From assembly GCF_002216065.1 (NCBI RefSeq), contig NZ_CP022282.1, forward strand, positions 620,001-684,000: a stretch of 64,000 nucleotides of DNA, read 5' to 3'. Under the pieces are notes generated by a model. That model searched no databases. It had not been told where the DNA came from and saw nothing but the letters and a program-made list of their open reading frames with translations. Position 1 is the stretch's first letter; each line of letters begins with the position of its first letter. Both the position numbers and the translations under genes were made by a program. Shown in pieces: positions 53,877 to 63,202 of the stretch. This DNA comes from Chryseobacterium sp. T16E-39 (lineage in GTDB: Bacteria; Bacteroidota; Bacteroidia; Flavobacteriales; Weeksellaceae).

Positions 53877-55202
53877 ATGGAACAAACAATTGATATAAAA
53901 GCAAATAAAGTTAAAGAAACAGTAGGAAGACATGTACTTGCAGATGGTTTCGATTTCGTAATGGACATCGAAAAGTCTCATGGTTCATGGTTGTATGACA
54001 GACTTACTGATAAAGAATTTTTAGACATGTTTTCGATGTTCGGTTCAGCATCTATCGGATACAATCACCCTTACCTGGTTGGTAAATCAGACTGGTTGGG
54101 GAAAATGGCTGTAAACAAACCAACGCTGGCTGACGTATATTCAGAAGAGTATGCTCATTTTTTAGAAGTCTTTGAAAGAGTAGTTATTCCAGAAGAATTA
54201 CAATTGGCTTTCTTTATTGAAGGAGGAAGTTTAGGAGTTGAAAATGCAATGAAAGCATGTTTTGACTGGAAAACCCGTAAGAATTTTGAAAAAGGTCTTC
54301 AGGTAGAAGCAGGAATGTGTATTCATTTCAGACAGGCGTTCCACGGAAGAAGTGGTTATACTTTAAGCTTAACCAACACTTCTGATCCTAGAAAATATCA
54401 GTATTTCCCAATGTTTGAATGGCCAAGGATTCTTAATCCTAAACTGACTTTCCCAATTACGGAAGACAATTTAGCAGAAACGATCAAAAACGAAAAATTA
54501 GCATTAATACATATTGAAGAAGCTATTATTTCTAATCCTGATAAAGTAGCTTGTATCATTATTGAGCCAATTCAGGCTGAAGGAGGTGATAATCATTTCA
54601 GAGATGAGTTTTTTGTGGAATTAAGAAAGATCTGTGATCAAAATGAAATCTTACTAATTTTTGATGAAGTACAAACAGGAATCGGAATTACAGGGGAAAT
54701 GTGGGCTTTCCAGCATTTCACAGCAAAGCCGGACATTATTTCTTTTGGTAAAAAAGCACAGGTTTGTGGGGTTTTAGCAAACAAAGAAAAATTTGACGAG
54801 ATTCCAAACAATGTATTCAGAGAGAGTTCAAGAATCAATTCTACGTTTGGAGGGAATTTTATTGATATGCTTCGTTTCCAATTGGTAATGGAAGTTATCG
54901 AAAAAGAGAACCTTGTTGAAAACGCTAAAATCGTTGGCGAATATCTCTTAGAAGGTCTTCAAAAATTAGCTCAGAAATATCCTGAAAAAATTTCCAATGC
55001 AAGAGGAAGAGGATTAATGTGTGCAATAGACTTGCCTTCTGGAGAACAAAGAAATCAGCTGATCAACGAGCTTTTCAAAGATGGCTTGATCATTTTGTCA
55101 TGTGGTGATCAATCTGTTCGTTTTAGACCACACTTGAATGTTTCAAGAGAAGAAATTCAATTGGCTTTAGACAAAATTGAAAATAATATTAACAAAATTT
55201 AA
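53877..55202 (+). CDS. lat: L-lysine 6-aminotransferase
   Basis: A 441-residue class III aminotransferase. The PLP lysine is in IISFGKKAQVCGV near 290, and the Asp-Glu PLP region (IFDEVQTGIG) is about 260. The start (GRHVLADGFDFVMDIEKSHGSWLYDR) fits lysine 6-transaminase (LAT). It converts lysine to 2-aminoadipate semialdehyde, the substrate of the enzyme encoded upstream, so the two genes make a short lysine-to-aminoadipate module. Confidence 0.88.
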   Translation: MEQTIDIKANKVKETVGRHVLADGFDFVMDIEKSHGSWLYDRLTDKEFLDMFSMFGSASIGYNHPYLVGKSDWLGKMAVNKPTLADVYSEEYAHFLEVFERVVIPEELQLAFFIEGGSLGVENAMKACFDWKTRKNFEKGLQVEAGMCIHFRQAFHGRSGYTLSLTNTSDPRKYQYFPMFEWPRILNPKLTFPITEDNLAETIKNEKLALIHIEEAIISNPDKVACIIIEPIQAEGGDNHFRDEFFVELRKICDQNEILLIFDEVQTGIGITGEMWAFQHFTAKPDIISFGKKAQVCGVLANKEKFDEIPNNVFRESSRINSTFGGNFIDMLRFQLVMEVIEKENLVENAKIVGEYLLEGLQKLAQKYPEKISNARGRGLMCAIDLPSGEQRNQLINELFKDGLIILSCGDQSVRFRPHLNVSREEIQLALDKIENNINKI

Positions 55203-55264
55203 AACCGCGGATTTGTGATTTAGGAAAAATCTTACTATATTTAGATATTCAAAAAGGATAAAAT

Positions 55265-55495
55265 ATGGAAAGAAGTACGCGAGTATCAGTTTTTGAAAGT
55301 GATAATCCTTCAGAAATTCAATTGATCAAGTCTAAATTAGACGACGCCCAAATCACAAATACGGTTGAAAATAATTATCTCACTTTTACAACAACACCAA
55401 CGGCAACATCGTTAAAAGTTATGGTGGATTTAGAGGATGAGAAAAAAGCATTTGAAATTATTGACACTTTTATACAACAAAGTGCAAACCAATAA
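55265..55495 (+). CDS. DUF2007 family protein
   Basis: A 76-residue protein with the DUF2007 pattern: an extended start (RVSVFESDNPSEIQLIKSKLDDAQIT), then VENNYL and a ferredoxin-like strand pattern ending in DLEDEKKAFEIIDTF. Family function is unknown, though it is described as putative signal-transducing. It follows the lysine module by 62 bases. Confidence 0.82.
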   Translation: MERSTRVSVFESDNPSEIQLIKSKLDDAQITNTVENNYLTFTTTPTATSLKVMVDLEDEKKAFEIIDTFIQQSANQ

Positions 55496-55527
55496 AACAA
55501 TTTCATAATTTTAAATTTTACTACTTC

Positions 55528-55564
55528 AAACCGAAAATTAATTTAATTAGTTTTCGGTTTTTTT
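55528..55564 (+). terminator. Terminator after the DUF2007 gene
   Basis: AAACCGAAAA (55528-55537) pairs with TTTTCGGTTT (55551-55560), followed by T-run. Confidence 0.82.
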
Positions 55565-55649
55565 ATTTAAATTTAATGCTAAAGAAATATAAAAGATTTA
55601 AAATAATACTAATTTCCATCTTTTAATTCTTTTCAATAATTAAAGACAT

Positions 55650-56162
55650 ATGACGCAGCAAATTAAGTTCAGAAAGGCCGAAATTAAAGACAGAAATATT
55701 ATCTGGGAAATTATTCAACAGGCTATTGAACGGAGAAGAGCAGATGGAAGTACGCAATGGCAGAATGGATATCCTAATGCTGATACCGTAGAAAGTGATA
55801 TCGCCAAAGGTTTTGGTTTTGTCCTTACCATAGATAATGTTGTTGCTGTGTATGTCGCTTTAATATTCAATGATGAACCTGCTTATAGTACCATTGAAGG
55901 TGCCTGGTTAAGTGACGGAGAGTTTGTCGTTGTCCATCGGGTAGCTGTTTCTGAAGATTTTGCAGGGCAGGGTCTGGTAAAAAAGCTATTTGATTATATT
56001 GAAGAATATACAAAATCTCAGGGAGTGCAAAGTGTAAAAGTAGACACTAATTATGATAATATTGCGATGTTAAAAATTCTTGAAAAGCAAGGATATTCCT
56101 ATTGCGGTGAAGTAGTACTGGCAGGAGGTGTCCGCAAAGCCTTTGAGAAGATTATAATTTGA
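55650..56162 (+). CDS. GNAT N-acetyltransferase
   Basis: A 170-residue acetyltransferase-fold protein. The acetyl-CoA pyrophosphate-binding motif is HRVAVSEDFAGQGLVKKLFDYIE (about 91-114) and the C-terminal strand (VKVDTNYDNIAMLKILEKQGY) completes the fold. The substrate is unknown. It is a single gene before the efflux regulator with an intergenic region of 116 bases. Confidence 0.88.
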   Translation: MTQQIKFRKAEIKDRNIIWEIIQQAIERRRADGSTQWQNGYPNADTVESDIAKGFGFVLTIDNVVAVYVALIFNDEPAYSTIEGAWLSDGEFVVVHRVAVSEDFAGQGLVKKLFDYIEEYTKSQGVQSVKVDTNYDNIAMLKILEKQGYSYCGEVVLAGGVRKAFEKIII

Positions 56163-56226
56163 GTAAAAAGTTAAATCCTTTTTCATTGAATTTTTAAAAC
56201 GCTATATATTTATAAACTCTATTGGG

Positions 56227-56262
56227 TTTGTTCGTTTAGTTCTGAACTAATTTATACTTTTG
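56227..56262 (+). promoter_or_regulatory. Promoter and operator of the RND efflux operon
   Basis: TTTG at 56227-56230 and TACTTTTG at 56255-56262 form a -33/-7 pair. The spacer (24 bases) holds the 15-bp perfect palindrome TTAGTTCTGAACTAA (56236-56250), so a bound protein would block RNA polymerase. Confidence 0.6.
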
Positions 56263-56278
56263 CTCAAATTTGTATATT

Positions 56279-56734
56279 ATGCATAAAAGTATAGAAGTTG
56301 ATGAAAAAATTTTTCAGGATGCCGTAAAATTCTATGGTACAAACCTGAATATACCACCATTAGCTTCAAAAATCTATGCTTATCTTATTTTCGATTTTGA
56401 TAAAGTAGGAATTACTTTTGACGAATTTGTAGAAGTGCTTTCAGCCAGTAAAAGTTCCGTTTCCACCAGTATTTCATTATTGCTAAACTCACAGCTTATT
56501 ATTGATCATAATAAGATGGATGAGAGGAAGAGGTATTTCTTTATCAATGATGAGCACATAAAGATAAGATTTAAAAAAATAGTCCAAAGACTACAGGATG
56601 AATTAAAATTATTAGACGATTTAAATAACTTTAGAAAAGTACACGATGAACAATACAAAGAAAAGCTTACCATTTATAAGGCGCTGTTAAACAAAAATAT
56701 TTCAAATATTCAAGAATCTCTTAATAAACTTTAA
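56279..56734 (+). CDS. GbsR/MarR-like regulator of the efflux operon
   Basis: A 151-residue winged-helix protein starting MHKSIEVDEK; three extra codons upstream from a TTG are not needed. The GbsR-like helix-turn-helix is FDEFVEVLSASKSSVSTSISLLLNSQLIIDHNKMDERKRYFF (about 42-83), followed by a C-terminal coiled-coil dimerisation helix. It ends 1 base before the membrane fusion protein gene and is the natural repressor of this operon. The palindrome at 56236 is the likely operator. Confidence 0.85.
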   Translation: MHKSIEVDEKIFQDAVKFYGTNLNIPPLASKIYAYLIFDFDKVGITFDEFVEVLSASKSSVSTSISLLLNSQLIIDHNKMDERKRYFFINDEHIKIRFKKIVQRLQDELKLLDDLNNFRKVHDEQYKEKLTIYKALLNKNISNIQESLNKL

Positions 56735-56735
56735 A

Positions 56736-57920
56736 ATGACAAATAAACTAATCATACTTTCTGTTGCAGCTCTTTCATTAACAGCCTGCAAAAAAGAAGC
56801 TCCGAAACAGGATGGTGCAAAGCCTTATCCAGTGATTTCGGTAGAACAAAAAAATATCATCGGATATCAAACATTTCCAGCCAGTATCCAGGGTAGAGTG
56901 AACAATGATGTGAGAGCTAAAATTCAAGGGTATATTACTCAGCTTTTAGTAGATGAAGGACAATATGTGACAAAGGGACAGCCTTTATTCCGTTTGGAAA
57001 CCAACATATTGACTGAAAATGCAGCTGCAGCAAAAGCAGGAATCGGCGCTGCCGAATCTACCATTGCAGCAGCACAGGCTTCGGTAAATGCCGCACAGGT
57101 AGAAGTGAACAAATTGAAACCTCTTGTAGCAAAGAATATCATCAGTAACGTTCAGCTTCAAACAGCACAGGCTAATTTAGCCCAAGCTCAAGCTCAGTTA
57201 CAACAGGCAGTTGCCTCAAAACATCAGGCAACAGCTAATTATAAAGGAGTAGAAGCGAATATTGAATATTCTATTATTCGTGCCCCAATCTCTGGGGTTG
57301 TCGGAAAACTTCCTTTAAAAGTAGGGAGCTTGGTGGGACCAACGGATCAGACTCCATTAACGACGATTTCGGATACTTCTCAGGTATTTGCTTACTTCTC
57401 AATGAACGAAAAAGAGTACTTCAACTTCTTGGAAAAATCTGTAGGAGCTACCATGCCGGAGAAAATTAAAAATCTTCCAATGGTTGATTTACAATTGGCT
57501 AATGGAAGTATCTATCCTGAAAAAGGAAAAATCGAAGCTATTACAGGGCAAATTGATCCTACGACAGGAACCATTCAGTTCCGAGTAGCATTCTCAAACG
57601 CTCAAAAATTATTAAGCAATGGGAACAGTGGAACAATAAGATTACCGAAAGCATATGATAATGTTTTAGTAGTTCCTGAAAGTGCAACATACGAACAACA
57701 AGGAATTGTTTATGTATATAAAGTTGAAAAGGATACTGCTAAGAATGTAGTAGTGAATGTAATTGACAGAATTGATAACATGGCGTTATTAAAATCAGGA
57801 ATAAATAAAGGTGAAACTATAGTTGCAGCGGGTATCGGTGGATTGAAATCCGGAACTCCTGTAAAACCAAAACCTATAAAAATGGATAGCCTGGTTCAAT
57901 CTATAAAACCGAAATTCTAA
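56736..57920 (+). CDS. RND efflux membrane fusion protein
   Basis: A 394-residue lipoprotein (lipobox LTAC, Cys19). HlyD-like order: beta-barrel edge and lipoyl half (RAKIQGYITQLLVDEGQYVTKGQPLFRLE), a long Ala/Gln-rich coiled hairpin (about 85-160), second lipoyl part (VEYSIIRAPISGVVGKLPLKVG) and C-terminal barrel. It links the inner membrane pump to the outer channel. Its stop overlaps the start of the pump gene (ATGA-type overlap at 57920). Confidence 0.9.
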   Translation: MTNKLIILSVAALSLTACKKEAPKQDGAKPYPVISVEQKNIIGYQTFPASIQGRVNNDVRAKIQGYITQLLVDEGQYVTKGQPLFRLETNILTENAAAAKAGIGAAESTIAAAQASVNAAQVEVNKLKPLVAKNIISNVQLQTAQANLAQAQAQLQQAVASKHQATANYKGVEANIEYSIIRAPISGVVGKLPLKVGSLVGPTDQTPLTTISDTSQVFAYFSMNEKEYFNFLEKSVGATMPEKIKNLPMVDLQLANGSIYPEKGKIEAITGQIDPTTGTIQFRVAFSNAQKLLSNGNSGTIRLPKAYDNVLVVPESATYEQQGIVYVYKVEKDTAKNVVVNVIDRIDNMALLKSGINKGETIVAAGIGGLKSGTPVKPKPIKMDSLVQSIKPKF

Positions 57921-60900
57921 TGATAAAAAACTTTATTAACAGACCGGTTTTATCCACTGTTATATCAATATTAATTGTTATACTCGGTGTTTTAGGCCTT
58001 ATTTCATTGCCTGTCACCCAATATCCGGATATTGCGCCCCCAACAGTAAGTGTTACAGCAAACTATACGGGAGCCAATGCGGAGACAGTAATGAAAAGTG
58101 TAGTTGTTCCTTTGGAAGAACAGATCAACGGGGTAGAAGGAATGGATTATATCACTTCTTCTGCAGGAAATGACGGTTCTGCCAATATTCAGGTTTTCTT
58201 TAAACAAGGAATTGATCCTGATATTGCAGCCGTAAACGTGCAGAACCGTGTAACGAGAGCAACTCCATTACTTCCAAGTGAAGTAACCCGTTCAGGGGTT
58301 GTTACTCAGAAACAGCAGACCAGTGCTTTGATGTATATGTCTTTCTATTCTGAAAATAAGGATCTTGATGACGTATACCTTCAAAACTTCCTGAATATTA
58401 ATATTATTCCTAACATTAAAAGGATTAACGGTGTTGGGGATGCTCAGGTTTTTGGTGGGAAAAACTATTCGATGAGAGTATGGTTGGATCCTGCGAAAAT
58501 GGCAGCTTACGGAGTAACACCGGATGACGTTACAGGAGCTATTAATGAGCAGAGTAGAGAAGCAGCAGCTGGGTCTATCGGACAAAACAGCGGTAGTTCT
58601 TTTGAATACATCATTAAATATGTAGGGAAGTTCAACGAAAAATCTCAATACGACAACATCATTATCAAGTCCCTGAAAGACGGACAGAATTTGATGCTGA
58701 AAGATGTTGCTAAAGTTGAACTAGCTGGACAATCTTATACAGGAATCGGGGAGAATGGAAACAATCCTTCTATCAGTATGGGATTCTTCCAGACACCAGG
58801 TTCTAACGCTCAGGACATTATTAAAAATATTAAAGCTTATTTAAAGGCATCAGAAGGAAGTTTTCCTAAAGGGATAAAATATACTTTTAACTTTGATACC
58901 AATGAATTCTTAGATGCCTCTATTGATAAGGTTGTTCATACCTTAATCGAAGCATTTATCCTGGTATTTATTGTGGTATATATTTTCTTACAGGATTTCA
59001 GATCTACTTTGATTCCGGCCATTGCGGTTCCGGTATCGATTGTAGGAGCATTCTTCTTCCTGAATTTATTTGGATACTCACTCAACCTTTTAACCTTATT
59101 CGCATTAGTACTTGCCATCGGTATTGTGGTGGATGATGCTATTGTCGTCGTCGAGGCCGTTCACGCCAAAATGGAGCATGGTATTTCCGATGCTAAAAAG
59201 GCTACTGTAGAAGCTATGGATGAGATTACAGGAGCGATTATTTCAATTACATTGGTAATGGCATCTGTATTTATTCCGGTAACTTTTATTACTGGTCCTA
59301 CAGGGGTATTCTATCAGCAGTTTGGTATTACGCTTATTGTAGCAATCATCATTTCTGCGATCAATGCATTAACGTTAAGTCCTGTTTTATGTTCATTATT
59401 CCTTAAGCCTCATTCTGAGCATCATAAGGAATATAAAAACATGAATATCCTTAACAAGTTTTTCTACAAATTCAATATTGCTTTCAGAACAACTACTGAA
59501 CGTTACGGAAGAGGGTTTGTTTTCTTATTAAGACATAAATGGGTTACCCTGATCATCTTTGCCGTTACCGGAGGAATTTTATTCTGGGCAAGTTCAACGA
59601 TGAAAAAAGGGTTCGTTCCTACTGAAGACCGTGGAATTATCTTTACCGATGTACAGCTTCCTCCTGGATCTTCTATGGAAAGAACATATAATGCATTGAA
59701 AACACTACAGGCTAACGCAATGAAAATTCCGGGAGTACAGAACGTTACCATTTCTACAGGTAGAGGTTTCTTGTCAGGAAACGGAAGTAACAATGGTCTT
59801 GCCTTTATTAAATTAAAACCTTTCGACGAAAGGAAAAAAGACAATTTAACATCTGAAGATATTACGAAAAAGCTATTTGGTATTTCAGGGAAAGTACCGG
59901 ATGCTAAAGTGGTATTCTTCCAGCCTCCAAGTGTACCAGGTTTTGGTAACAGTGCCGGGTTTGAGATGGTATTACTGGATAAATCCGGAGGTGAATATAC
60001 AGCACTTGACGACAAAACAAATGAGTTTATTGGTAAGCTTGTTGAAAGACCTGAAATAGAATTTGCACAGACTTCGTTCAATACAAAATATCCGCAGTAT
60101 CAGATGGAAATTAATGTTCCTCTGGCTAAGCAATTGGGAGTTTCTGTAAGTGATATCTTGAGTACAATGCAAGGGTATATCGGAGGTATTTATACCGCTG
60201 ACTTTACGAAATATGGGAAACAGTTTAGGGTAATGGTTCAGGCTCTTCCTGAAAACAGAAAGAACATAGATAACTTAAATGACCTCTATGTAAAAACAGG
60301 TTCAGGTATAATGTCTCCTATTTCACAATTTGTAACCTTAGACAAAACATACGGACCACAGTCTGTAAGTCGTTATAACCTATTTACATCAGTAAAAATT
60401 ACCGGTGGTAATTCCCAGGGATACAGTTCCGGGGATGCTATTACTGCAGTACAGCAGGTAGCGAAAGAAACGCTGAATCAGAATTATGATGTTGAGTTTA
60501 CCGGATTAACAAGAGAGGAATTAAACTCAGGATCTCAAACACTGTTGATCTTCGGATTAAGTTTGATCTTCGTTTACTTTATCCTTTCTGCACAATACGA
60601 AAGTTATATTCTTCCGTTAATTGTTGTGATCTCACTTCCACTAGGGGTAATGGGAGCTTATTTCGGACAGAAGATTATGGGCTTGGAAAACAATATCTAT
60701 TTCCAGATTGCCTTGATCATGTTGGTCGGATTGTTGGCGAAAAATGCCATCCTGATCGTTGAATTTGCGGTCCAGAGAAGACATCATGGTGAAACTATAG
60801 TAATGTCTGCGATCAATGCTGCAAAAGCAAGATTAAGACCTATCCTGATGACCTCATTTGCCTTTATCTTTGGTTTATTGCCATTGGTACTTGCAAGTGG

Positions 60901-61066
60901 AATTGGAGCAGTAGGTAACAGATCTATTGCGACAGGTGCAGCAATCGGGTTATTAATAGGAACTGTATTGGGACTTATTGTAATTCCGGTATTGTATGTG
61001 ATTTTCGAAACACTGCAGGAAAAGATCAAACCTATTAAGAGAGAAGACATCAATTTAGCTGAATAA
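57920..61066 (+). CDS. RND efflux transporter, HAE1 type
   Basis: A 1048-residue pump with the duplicated 12-helix RND layout. Acidic residues DD in GIVVDDAIVVVEAVHAKME (about 405) and the second-half GLLAKNAILIVEFAVQR are the proton-relay features. Motifs PDIAPPTVSVTANYTGA and PLEEQINGVEGMDYI are typical of AcrB-like drug pumps. Length is normal. It exports small hydrophobic compounds via the TolC-like partner encoded downstream. Confidence 0.95.
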   Translation: MIKNFINRPVLSTVISILIVILGVLGLISLPVTQYPDIAPPTVSVTANYTGANAETVMKSVVVPLEEQINGVEGMDYITSSAGNDGSANIQVFFKQGIDPDIAAVNVQNRVTRATPLLPSEVTRSGVVTQKQQTSALMYMSFYSENKDLDDVYLQNFLNINIIPNIKRINGVGDAQVFGGKNYSMRVWLDPAKMAAYGVTPDDVTGAINEQSREAAAGSIGQNSGSSFEYIIKYVGKFNEKSQYDNIIIKSLKDGQNLMLKDVAKVELAGQSYTGIGENGNNPSISMGFFQTPGSNAQDIIKNIKAYLKASEGSFPKGIKYTFNFDTNEFLDASIDKVVHTLIEAFILVFIVVYIFLQDFRSTLIPAIAVPVSIVGAFFFLNLFGYSLNLLTLFALVLAIGIVVDDAIVVVEAVHAKMEHGISDAKKATVEAMDEITGAIISITLVMASVFIPVTFITGPTGVFYQQFGITLIVAIIISAINALTLSPVLCSLFLKPHSEHHKEYKNMNILNKFFYKFNIAFRTTTERYGRGFVFLLRHKWVTLIIFAVTGGILFWASSTMKKGFVPTEDRGIIFTDVQLPPGSSMERTYNALKTLQANAMKIPGVQNVTISTGRGFLSGNGSNNGLAFIKLKPFDERKKDNLTSEDITKKLFGISGKVPDAKVVFFQPPSVPGFGNSAGFEMVLLDKSGGEYTALDDKTNEFIGKLVERPEIEFAQTSFNTKYPQYQMEINVPLAKQLGVSVSDILSTMQGYIGGIYTADFTKYGKQFRVMVQALPENRKNIDNLNDLYVKTGSGIMSPISQFVTLDKTYGPQSVSRYNLFTSVKITGGNSQGYSSGDAITAVQQVAKETLNQNYDVEFTGLTREELNSGSQTLLIFGLSLIFVYFILSAQYESYILPLIVVISLPLGVMGAYFGQKIMGLENNIYFQIALIMLVGLLAKNAILIVEFAVQRRHHGETIVMSAINAAKARLRPILMTSFAFIFGLLPLVLASGIGAVGNRSIATGAAIGLLIGTVLGLIVIPVLYVIFETLQEKIKPIKREDINLAE

Positions 61067-61075
61067 AAATAAAGA

Positions 61076-61130
61076 TCAGAGAGTTAGAAGTTAAAATTGT
61101 AAATCTAGCTTCTAACCTCTGATTTCTAAC
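61076..61130. repeat. Hairpin and repeat spacer in the efflux operon
   Basis: TCAGAGAGTTAGAAG (61076-61090) pairs with CTTCTAACCTCTGA (61109-61122) with one bulge. TTCTAAC occurs at 61110-61116 and 61124-61130. It lies in the 77-base gap before the outer membrane gene. Confidence 0.5.
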
Positions 61131-61143
61131 TTCCAATTTTAAA

Positions 61144-62559
61144 ATGAAAAGTTTATTAAACATCATAAAAGGAGTAACTTTTTCAGTTTTCATACTGGCT
61201 GCCATTTCATCTTGTATGGCAAGAAAAGATTATGAAAGACCGAAGAACGTTGTCGACGAAAAGCTTTTCCGTACGGATATGCTTCCTAAGGATAGTGCAA
61301 ATATTGCCAACATTTCCTGGAAAGAAATTTTCACGGATCCTATATTACAGGGACATATCTCAAAAGCTTTAGAGAATAATTTAGATATCAGAATTGCTTT
61401 GCAGAGTATTGCATCAGCCGAAGCTTATTTAAAGCAAAGTAAGGCAGCATATCAGCCGACAGTATCCATAGGACCTAACTATACGTTTCAGACACAGTCT
61501 ATCAATACACAGTTTGGTCAGATCATTGGAGAAAGACGTTATGTCAATCAATTTGATATTACGGCAAGCATCGGTTGGGAAGCTGATATCTGGGGTAAAC
61601 TGAAAGCTCAGGAGAAAGCCCAGTTAGCTACTTATTTAGGAACTGTTGCTGCTCATAAAGCAGTAAAGAGCAGCCTGGTTGCTTCTGTGGCTTCTGCTTA
61701 TTATCAGTTGCTGACATTTGATTCACAGAAAAGAATTATCCAGGAGACAATCGATGTACGTGAAAAGAATTTAGAAACAACAAAAGCTTTAAAAGTAGCG
61801 GGAACTGTTACTGAAGTTGCCGTTCAGCAAAGTGAAGCACTTGTTTTTAATGCAAAATCATTGCTTATTGATATTGACACTCAGATCCAATCTCTTGAAA
61901 ATACAATGAGCCTACTAATGGGTGAGCCATCTCATGCTATTGAAAGATCAACATTGGAAAATCAAAATCTTCCGACCGACATAAAGCTTGGATATCCTGC
62001 ACAGTTGCTGGCCAACCGTCCTGATGTAATGCGTGCTGAATATAACCTGATGAACGCTTTTGAATTGACAAATTCTGCAAAAGCACAGTTTTATCCTACC
62101 CTAAAATTAACGGGAACAGGTGGAGTTCAATCGGTAGATATTGACCATTTATTCAGTGTCAATTCACTATTTGCGAATGTTGTTACAGGTTTGGCACAAC
62201 CGATCTTAAATAGAAGAACGATCAAAACAAACTACGATGTAAGTTTGGCGAATCAGGAAACTGCTTATTTGAACTTTAGAAAAACGGTGCTTACAGCTGG
62301 TAAAGAAGTTTCAGATGCCATCCGTGTTTATAGTGTTCAGGATTCTTTTATTGATTTAAAGAGAAAAGAACTGGATGCTTACAAGAAATCAGTAGATTTC
62401 TCTCAGGAATTGGTTAACTATGGTATGGCCAATTATCTTGAAGTATTGAATGCAAGCGTCAACTCATTGAATGCTGAATTGAACATTTCAAATGCTCAGT
62501 ACAATAAGATGAAGGCAAGTGTAGATTTATATCAGGCTCTCGGAGGAGGCTGGAAATAA
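61144..62559 (+). CDS. RND outer membrane channel lipoprotein (NodT/OprM type)
   Basis: A 471-residue TolC-fold protein. Lipobox near ISSC, then the OEP repeat twice: DIRIALQSIASAEAYLKQSKAAYQPTVSIGPNYTF and AEYNLMNAFELTNSAKAQFYPTLKLTGTGGVQS, with long helical hairpins following each. This internal duplication is normal for the family. It completes the regulator-MFP-RND-OMF operon. Confidence 0.92.
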   Translation: MKSLLNIIKGVTFSVFILAAISSCMARKDYERPKNVVDEKLFRTDMLPKDSANIANISWKEIFTDPILQGHISKALENNLDIRIALQSIASAEAYLKQSKAAYQPTVSIGPNYTFQTQSINTQFGQIIGERRYVNQFDITASIGWEADIWGKLKAQEKAQLATYLGTVAAHKAVKSSLVASVASAYYQLLTFDSQKRIIQETIDVREKNLETTKALKVAGTVTEVAVQQSEALVFNAKSLLIDIDTQIQSLENTMSLLMGEPSHAIERSTLENQNLPTDIKLGYPAQLLANRPDVMRAEYNLMNAFELTNSAKAQFYPTLKLTGTGGVQSVDIDHLFSVNSLFANVVTGLAQPILNRRTIKTNYDVSLANQETAYLNFRKTVLTAGKEVSDAIRVYSVQDSFIDLKRKELDAYKKSVDFSQELVNYGMANYLEVLNASVNSLNAELNISNAQYNKMKASVDLYQALGGGWK

Positions 62560-62583
62560 GTATAATATAGACCAAAGATATGA

Positions 62584-62615
62584 GGCGTATGTAAATTTTA
62601 CATGCGTCTTTTTTT
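62584..62615 (+). terminator. Terminator of the efflux operon
   Basis: GGCGTATGTAAA pairs with TTTACATGCGTC (with two G-T pairs) followed by a T-run. Confidence 0.75.
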
Positions 62616-62655
62616 ATTAATAGATAGAACAAGTAGTATCGATAGTATAAATAGA

Positions 62656-62687
62656 TTTGCATATATGTAGTTAACTACGTAGTTTTG
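62656..62687 (+). promoter_or_regulatory. Promoter of GNAT-MarR pair with overlapping palindromes
   Basis: TTTG (62656-62659), 20 bases, TAGTTTTG (62680-62687). Two 12-bp palindromes, GTAGTTAACTAC (62667-62678) and AACTACGTAGTT (62673-62684), overlap each other and the -7 element. Confidence 0.7.
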
Positions 62688-62704
62688 TACATTAAATAAA
62701 AGTT

Positions 62705-63202
62705 ATGACATTAGAAATTCGGCCTATTGGTAATACGTATTCAGATCAGGTAATAGATTTGATTTTGAATATTCAGCAGAAAGAGTTTAATATTCCCATC
62801 ACCATTGAAGATCAGCCAGATCTTTTGAAGATTGAAAGTTTTTATAGGGAAGGAGGTGGAGACTTTTGGGGAGCCTTCATCAATGATGAGTTGGTCGGAA
62901 CGATTGCTTTGGTTAAATTTGACGAAAAGGCAGCAGCTATCCGAAAAATGTTTGTTAAAAAAGAATTCAGAGGAAAGGAACATCAGATTGCACAAAAATT
63001 ACTGGAGGTGCTTATCTCGTATTGCCGGAAAACTGGAATTAACGAAATTATGTTGGGTACAGTTTCCGTTCTGAATGCAGCAATGCGTTTCTATGAGCGT
63101 AATCAATTTCAAAAAATTGAGAAAGAAAAGCTGCCATCTAAATTTCCTTTAATGAGTGCTGACAATGTATTCTATGTTTTAAATTTAAACCCAACTTCAT
63201 GA
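62705..63202 (+). CDS. GNAT N-acetyltransferase
   Basis: A 165-residue acetyltransferase. Acetyl-CoA motif IRKMFVKKEFRGKEHQIAQKLLEVLISYC is at about 80-107 and MGTVSVLNAAMRFYERNQFQKIE near the C-terminus. It overlaps the MarR gene by 4 bases (ATGA at 63199), so the two are translationally coupled. In some bacteria these two are fused, which supports functional linkage. Confidence 0.9.
   Translation: MTLEIRPIGNTYSDQVIDLILNIQQKEFNIPITIEDQPDLLKIESFYREGGGDFWGAFINDELVGTIALVKFDEKAAAIRKMFVKKEFRGKEHQIAQKLLEVLISYCRKTGINEIMLGTVSVLNAAMRFYERNQFQKIEKEKLPSKFPLMSADNVFYVLNLNPTS

Noticed and set aside
59503..60081. 192-residue open frame on minus inside the RND pump gene
   Set aside because: It is antisense to a clearly conserved RND gene and has no recognisable motifs; a by-product of codon use.
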